This document shows, piece by piece, positions 57,218 to 64,000 of a stretch of DNA of 64,000 nucleotides; position 1 is the first letter of the stretch, and each line of letters begins with the position of its first letter. Origin of the DNA: Pseudomonas sp. N3-W (lineage in GTDB: Bacteria; Pseudomonadota; Gammaproteobacteria; Pseudomonadales; Pseudomonadaceae). Below the pieces are notes generated by a model, which ran no database searches, was not told the origin of the DNA, and worked only from the letters and a program-made list of their open reading frames with translations. Where the stretch lies: contig NZ_CP103965.1 of NCBI RefSeq assembly GCF_024970185.1, positions 3,158,001-3,222,000 on the forward strand. Reading direction: 5' to 3'. The position numbers were made by a program, and so were the translations under genes.

Positions 57218-57772
57218 TCAGCCGGCGGTCGGGCAGCCCTGCCGATTCCCGGCGGCGGCCTGGGTAATCAGAACAGCCAGGCGTCTGACGTTGTTTTGCT
57301 GCGCCGTCACCAGCTCGTCGATGGACGTACCTGAAGGCGTTTGCAAGGTGCTTCGGCACGTGACCAGCGCATTATCCGTCTGCCCGGAAGTGCGCAGGCG
57401 CCACTTCACATCGATCAGCCCGTACTGACCGGGAATCGAATCGAAGCGCTGCACATCCACCCGCACTGACACCTTGCGCTGTGGGCTGGCATTGGCCAGT
57501 TGATCCACCAGCGCGCTGCGCAGTTCGTCGGCCAGGCTCGCGCCCCACCAGTCGGTTTCGAGGATCGCCAGACCGCTGTTGCCCTGGCGAATGACGATCT
57601 GTGGCCGGTCCACCTGGGGCGGCACGCTGATGCCTTCGATCTGGATTTCGCCGACGCCGTTGTGTGCGCCGCCCCCCGGTTGCGCCGGGGTCAGGGTGTG
57701 AAAGTGAATCGGATCACTGCGACAGGCAGTCAGCAATAACAGCGTGGCGAGCAACGTGAACTTCAATGCCAT
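57218..57772 (-). CDS. pqiC: PqiC-type outer-membrane lipoprotein of the Pqi MCE transporter
   Basis: A 184-residue lipoprotein. The signal peptide ends LLLLTACRSD, with a clear lipobox and Cys at about residue 17. It belongs to the ABC-type transport auxiliary lipoproteins (DUF330) that dock the PqiB needle at the outer membrane. The ATG at 57772 follows AAGGAGCTATTGACC. It lies 18 bases after pqiB. Confidence 0.9.
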   Translation of the reverse strand: MALKFTLLATLLLLTACRSDPIHFHTLTPAQPGGGAHNGVGEIQIEGISVPPQVDRPQIVIRQGNSGLAILETDWWGASLADELRSALVDQLANASPQRKVSVRVDVQRFDSIPGQYGLIDVKWRLRTSGQTDNALVTCRSTLQTPSGTSIDELVTAQQNNVRRLAVLITQAAAGNRQGCPTAG

Positions 57773-57790
57773 GGTCAATAGCTCCTTTGA

Positions 57791-59446
57791 TCAGTTACGC
57801 GGCGGGCCTTGCATATCGGACGGCGCAGCGTTGTCGGGACGGCCGCGGATGAGCGATTCCGGGTGGCGTCCCAGGTAGTCCGAGAACTCACGCAACGAGC
57901 GCGACATACGTTTGAGCTCGTCCAGGGTCTGCGACAGCTGCTCACGTTGTGGCGAATCTTCGGCCAGGGTCGAGTTGGCCGATTGCAGGGTCTTGCTCAC
58001 GTCTGCCAGCGTACTTTGCACGCTGGGCAGGGTCTTGGTATTGAACTGCACCAGGCTTTTACGCAATTCGGTCAGGTTGCCATCGAGGTTGTTGGCGATG
58101 CGTTCCACTGGCAGTTTGGCGATGCGGTCGACCATGGCCTGCAGCTTGTTTTGCAGCTCTTCGAGACTGCCGGGAATGGTCGGAATCACGATAGGGCGGG
58201 CGTTGACATCGAACGCAACTTTCTCCGCTTTCGGGTAGAAATCCAGCGCGATGTAAAGCTGGCCGGTCAGCAGATTGCCGTTGCGCGCCTGGGCACGCAG
58301 ACCGTTTTCGATGAACGTGCCAATCAGGCGTACGCCGGCGGCTTCGTCGTCGGGATCATGCAACAGAGCCTTGACCAATTTGTCGTGTGCCCGCCCAAGC
58401 CGCTGCGGGTAGATCACAATGCCGACATTGATCGGGAAACTTTGTTTTTTCTCGTCGAAATCCAGATTGATTGCCACCACCTTGCCGATTTCAATGCCAA
58501 GGAATTCCACCGGCGCATCGACCTTGAGCCCGCGCAAGGCCTGGTCGAAACGCAGGCTGAGGTATTGCGGCTTGCCATTGGGCGGGGCGAGGGCGGTTTG
58601 CTGGTCGGGGAACAGCTCGTAGGCGTATTCCTCGGCGGCGGCTTTGTCGTTGGGGCTGTAATCCGGGGCGCGGAAGGCAATACCGCCGACCAGCATCGAG
58701 GACAGGGATTCGGTCTTCAGCGCAAAACCATTGGCGCCGACGCTGACGTCAATGCCGCTGGCGTTCCAGAAGCGGGTGTTTTCGGTGACGTAGGCATCGT
58801 TGGGCGAGTGGATGAACAAGTCGATATTGACGCCTTTGCCGTCCTTGTCCAGGGCATAACCGACCACCTGGCCCACCGGGATCTTGCGGTAATAGACCGG
58901 CGAGCCGATATCCAGCGAACCGAGGTCCGGGGTGTGCAGGGTGAAACGTTTGCCGGGCTCGCCGTAGGTGATGGCCGGCGGATTTTCCAGGCCTTTGAAG
59001 TTTTTCGCGCGGTTATTGGCCTGGCCAATGTCGGCGCCAATGTAGTCGCCGGACAGCAGGGTATCGATGCCCGATACACCACCGGCGCCAATGCGCGGGC
59101 GCACTACCCAGAACTGTGAGTCTTCGCGGGTAAAGCTTTCTGCCTGTTTGGACAGCTTGATCGTGGCGACGACGTTTTTCTGGTCGTCGGTCAGTTCCAC
59201 GTCCGAGACATGCCCGATCACCACGTTGCGGTATTTGACCTCGGTCTTGTTGGCGGTCAGGCCGTCGCCGGTCTTGAACGTCACGACAATGCTCGGGCCT
59301 TCCTGCAGCAGGTTGTGCACCACCAGTGAAATCCCGATCAACACAGCCACGATCGGCACAATCCACACCAGTGAAATGGTGAAGCGGCGAGTCTTGATAC
59401 TCGCCTGACCCGGGGCCTGCGGCCCGTCAGTGGCTTGCGACTTCAT
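57791..59446 (-). CDS. pqiB: PqiB-type intermembrane lipid transport protein with three MCE domains
   Basis: A 551-residue periplasm-spanning protein. One N-terminal helix (about residues 24-45) anchors it in the inner membrane. MCE domains begin near 47 (IVVTFKTGDGLTANKTEVKY), 160 (FTLHTPDLGSLDIGSPVYYR) and 285 (LSLRFDQALRGLKVDAPVEF). A C-terminal coiled region (about 420-530) would make the needle. The ATG at 59446 overlaps the PqiA end by 20 bases. It moves lipids between the membranes and supports envelope integrity. Confidence 0.93.
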   Translation of the reverse strand: MKSQATDGPQAPGQASIKTRRFTISLVWIVPIVAVLIGISLVVHNLLQEGPSIVVTFKTGDGLTANKTEVKYRNVVIGHVSDVELTDDQKNVVATIKLSKQAESFTREDSQFWVVRPRIGAGGVSGIDTLLSGDYIGADIGQANNRAKNFKGLENPPAITYGEPGKRFTLHTPDLGSLDIGSPVYYRKIPVGQVVGYALDKDGKGVNIDLFIHSPNDAYVTENTRFWNASGIDVSVGANGFALKTESLSSMLVGGIAFRAPDYSPNDKAAAEEYAYELFPDQQTALAPPNGKPQYLSLRFDQALRGLKVDAPVEFLGIEIGKVVAINLDFDEKKQSFPINVGIVIYPQRLGRAHDKLVKALLHDPDDEAAGVRLIGTFIENGLRAQARNGNLLTGQLYIALDFYPKAEKVAFDVNARPIVIPTIPGSLEELQNKLQAMVDRIAKLPVERIANNLDGNLTELRKSLVQFNTKTLPSVQSTLADVSKTLQSANSTLAEDSPQREQLSQTLDELKRMSRSLREFSDYLGRHPESLIRGRPDNAAPSDMQGPPRN

Positions 59447-60083
59447 TCGAGACCTCATTGTTGTGTGGGGTTTCGCCCTGTTCATCCCAAATCAATCGCG
59501 GATCGAAACTCATCGCCGAGAGCATGGTGAACACCACCACCATGCCAAAAAACAGTATCCCCGGGCGCGGCTCGATATCCCCCAGTGCCTGGAACTTCAC
59601 CAGTGCCGCCACAAGCGCCACGACGAGCACATCGAGCATTGACCAATAGCCGATCAGTTCGACAAAGCGGAACAACTTCGAGCGTTGTTTACGCGCCCAG
59701 TGGCTGTCGCGCTGCACCGTCACCAGCAACAGCGTCAGGGCCACGAACTTGATGCCGGGCACCGCGATACTGGCGATGAAAATGATCAGGGCGATGTCCC
59801 AGGCGCCGCCTTCCCAGAACTCCAGCACGCCGCTCATGATGGTGCTGTCGGCCCCGGCGCCGAGCAGCTTGGTGTTCATTACCGGCAGCAGATTGGCGGG
59901 GACGTAGAACGCCAGGGCGGTGAGCATGTAGGCCCAGGTGCGGATCAGCGAATTGGTTTTGCGCCGGTGCAGGGGGGCGCCGCAACGCTCGCACTCGTCG
60001 GGTTCATCGGTCATGTCGCAGGCCATGCCGCAGCTGTGGCACAGGCACAGGTTGAGTTCGCTGGCCAGCGGCGGGGTGCTCAT
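59427..60083 (-). CDS. pqiA: PqiA-type membrane protein, second half
   Basis: A 218-residue protein with four membrane helices. It starts with a zinc-ribbon-like N-terminus holding two CxxC pairs (CLCHSCGMACDM and CERCGAP). In E. coli one PqiA of about 417 residues has two such modules; here each module is a separate gene. The start at 60083 overlaps the upstream gene by four bases. A longer frame to 60503 exists on this strand but is not coding. Confidence 0.88.
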   Translation of the reverse strand: MSTPPLASELNLCLCHSCGMACDMTDEPDECERCGAPLHRRKTNSLIRTWAYMLTALAFYVPANLLPVMNTKLLGAGADSTIMSGVLEFWEGGAWDIALIIFIASIAVPGIKFVALTLLLVTVQRDSHWARKQRSKLFRFVELIGYWSMLDVLVVALVAALVKFQALGDIEPRPGILFFGMVVVFTMLSAMSFDPRLIWDEQGETPHNNEVSNEVASH

Positions 60084-60676
60084 AAGATGTCCCAGAGATC
60101 GCGAACATCGCGCCCGGCAATGCGGATCAGCAACAGGCTGAGGACGGCGAGGGCGAACAGGCCGATGCCAGGCAGCACGTCCAGCAAGCCGGCGAGTTTG
60201 AACACGGCGACCATGGCGCCCAACAGGCACACTTCGAGCATGCTCCAGGGGCGCAGGCTTTCCAGCCAGCGCATGCACTGCTTGAACGCCGGAGAACGGC
60301 GAGAGGCAAGGGCGAAACTCAAGACCCAGATCAACAGCAACAACTGGAACACCGGGGCGATGATGATGGAAATCGCCGCGACCATGGCGATGAAGGTGAT
60401 CGGCCCCTGACTCAGCGCCACCACCGAATCCCACAGCGTCGCGCTGTTTTTCAGGCCCTTGAGGCTGATACTCATCACCGGGTAGAAATTGGCGAACACC
60501 CACAGCACCACGGCAGCGAAGCTCAAGGCCAGACGCTGTTCCACTGACAGGCCGTTATAGCGTTGCAGGACGCCACCGCAGCGAGTGCACAGGGTTTTCT
60601 GATGTTTGGCGAGCGTGACTTTTTCATACACACAGTCACAGTGCTCGCAGATGATCAGGTGATCGGTCTTGGTCAT
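60080..60676 (-). CDS. pqiA: PqiA-type membrane protein, first half
   Basis: A 198-residue protein with an N-terminal zinc ribbon (ICEHCDCVYEK and CTRCGGVL) and four membrane helices; the module NFYPVMSISLKG is typical of the family. It is first in the four-gene pqi operon and probably forms the inner-membrane part with the next gene product. Confidence 0.9.
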   Translation of the reverse strand: MTKTDHLIICEHCDCVYEKVTLAKHQKTLCTRCGGVLQRYNGLSVEQRLALSFAAVVLWVFANFYPVMSISLKGLKNSATLWDSVVALSQGPITFIAMVAAISIIIAPVFQLLLLIWVLSFALASRRSPAFKQCMRWLESLRPWSMLEVCLLGAMVAVFKLAGLLDVLPGIGLFALAVLSLLLIRIAGRDVRDLWDIL

Positions 60677-60770
60677 CGGTCGCGCTCAACAGGAGGCAGG
60701 AAAGTCAGAGCACCCCATCAATATAGAAGCGCCTCGCCATAGAGCAAATTAAAAGACGAACCAGCCCCCC

Positions 60771-60935
60771 TGTGGGAGCGAGCCTGCTCGCGAAGGCGGT
60801 CTGTCAGTCAATATTGATGTTGAATGTAATACCGCTATCGCGGGCAAGCCCGCTCCCACACTGGATAACTGCCGGGCGTCAATTTTGTGTTCACTGCAGA
60901 TCCCCCTGTGGGAGCGAGCCTGCTCGCGAAGACGC
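60771..60935. repeat. Cluster of three REP palindromes
   Basis: REPs lie at about 60772-60796 (plus), 60836-60861 (minus) and 60907-60932 (plus), in the gap between two minus-strand operons. Confidence 0.87.
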
Positions 60936-60963
60936 TGTGTCAGGCAACCCCATCTTCAGGTGC

Positions 60964-63401
<2,438 letters not shown>

Positions 63402-63423
63402 TCAATGGCCAGTGAACGCGGTC

Positions 63424-63538
63424 CTGTGGCGAGCGAGCTTGCTCGCGTCGGGGTGCGTAGCAGCCCCAAAACCCTGGAGGACGAAGGTCATGTTGTGAGC
63501 GCTGCGCACTCAAGCGTGAGCAAGCTCGCTCGCCACAA
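63424..63538. repeat. REP-variant pair (GTGGCGAGCGAGCTTGCTCGC)
   Basis: This pair has TGTGGCGAGCGAGCTTGCTCGC where the others have TGTGGGAGCGAGC; the complement is at 63512-63537. It is a distinct REP subclass. Confidence 0.8.
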
Positions 63539-63560
63539 GGCCGTGTTCACTCAAGTCCGG

Positions 63561-64000
63561 TCAGACGCTCAGCAACAAGAACTCCCGCTCCCAGGAGCTG
63601 ATCACGCGTTTGAAGTTTTCGTGTTCGGCGCGTTTCACTGCGACATAACCACGAACAAACTTGCTGCCCAGATAACGGCCAACGGTTTCGCATTCTTCCA
63701 TTTGCGTCAGCGCGTCCTCGATGGTGATCGGCAGGCGCAGATTGCGTCGTTCATAGGCGCGACCCTGCACCGCAGCGCTCGGTGCAACCTGTTCGACCAT
63801 GCCCAGATAGCCGCACAACAGGCTGGCGGCAATCGCCAGGTACGGGTTGGCATCGGCCCCCGGCAGGCGATTTTCAACACGCATCGCTTCGGGGCCGGAG
63901 GTCGGTACACGCAGGCCGACGGTGCGGTTTTCTTCGCCCCATTCCACGTTGACCGGTGCCGAGGTGTCCGGCAGGAAGCGGCGGAACGAGTTGACGTTGG
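63561..64000 (-). CDS. Gamma-glutamylpolyamine synthetase (glutamine-synthetase family), N-terminus beyond the window
   Basis: C-terminal 146 residues of a glutamine-synthetase-like ligase, reading in from base 64000. RRFLPDTSAPVNVEWGEENR and ADANPYLAIAASLLCGYLGM are the family's C-terminal motifs. In this setting it is most likely PuuA/SpuI-like, joining glutamate to a polyamine before PuuB acts. The catalytic N-terminal part is not visible. Confidence 0.85.
   Translation of the reverse strand, partial: NVNSFRRFLPDTSAPVNVEWGEENRTVGLRVPTSGPEAMRVENRLPGADANPYLAIAASLLCGYLGMVEQVAPSAAVQGRAYERRNLRLPITIEDALTQMEECETVGRYLGSKFVRGYVAVKRAEHENFKRVISSWEREFLLLSV

Noticed and set aside
59427..60503. Extended 358-codon PqiA frame
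   Set aside because: The first 140 codons overlap the other PqiA gene in another frame and show no family sequence; the start at 60083 gives a clean zinc ribbon.

Overview
This 64 kb window is chromosomal DNA from a fluorescent pseudomonad, most likely of the Pseudomonas fluorescens group. The evidence is a 4-hydroxyphenylpyruvate dioxygenase that closely resembles the P. fluorescens enzyme as I remember it, an MvaT/MvaU-type nucleoid protein, the fad(x) fatty-acid cluster, efeUOBM iron uptake, a complete arn lipid A operon, and many Pseudomonas-type REP palindromes (core GGGAGCGNGCTTGCTCGCGA) in the gaps between genes. The sequence is GC-rich and dense. I saw no tRNA, rRNA, CRISPR or intact insertion sequence.

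Layout. 1-10 kb: peroxide defence (ahpC partial, ahpF), glyoxalase gloA, a small secreted protein, mvaU, a CSS/EAL c-di-GMP phosphodiesterase, hpd, an NTF2-like protein, a TetR regulator with a clear promoter-operator, and pssA. 10-14.5 kb: efeU-efeO-efeB-efeM behind a good Fur box. 14.7-24.6 kb: an AraC-type regulator, then an acyl-CoA degradation cluster (acyl-CoA synthetase, SDR dehydrogenase, thiolase, acyl-CoA dehydrogenase, enoyl-CoA hydratase), facing a second acyl-CoA dehydrogenase and a 3-hydroxyisobutyryl-CoA hydrolase; the set fits short or branched-chain acyl-CoA and valine/isoleucine breakdown. 25-32 kb: an amino-acid ABC transporter, an Lrp-type regulator, a CtlX-like guanidino/ureido hydrolase and an AstA-like arginine succinyltransferase, together suggesting arginine or citrulline use, then an MFS exporter. 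32.7-40 kb: two NodB-type deacetylases, another ABC transporter, an argininosuccinate-lyase-like enzyme and a LysR regulator, a catabolic locus whose substrate I cannot name. 40.6-57 kb: the arn operon (arnBCADTEF-ugd) with a GT39-type enzyme at its end, a stand-alone tyrosine recombinase, a second GT39-type enzyme, a second arnT and an Ais-like LPS heptose phosphatase: a concentrated envelope-modification region. 57-60.7 kb: a pqi (MCE) lipid transport operon with PqiA split in two. 61-64 kb: polyamine use (PuuB-like oxidase, polyamine-binding protein, partial gamma-glutamylpolyamine synthetase).

The most unusual structures are two tandem arrays between genes. One has six units of 111-112 bp (about 21.6-22.3 kb) and the other four units of about 200 bp (about 32.0-32.8 kb). 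In both, the repeat unit appears to be the whole intergenic region, REP elements included, and its junction joins the edge of one flanking gene to the edge of the other. The catabolic locus at 32.7-40 kb and the expanded glycosyltransferase set around arn are the best candidates for undescribed biology.
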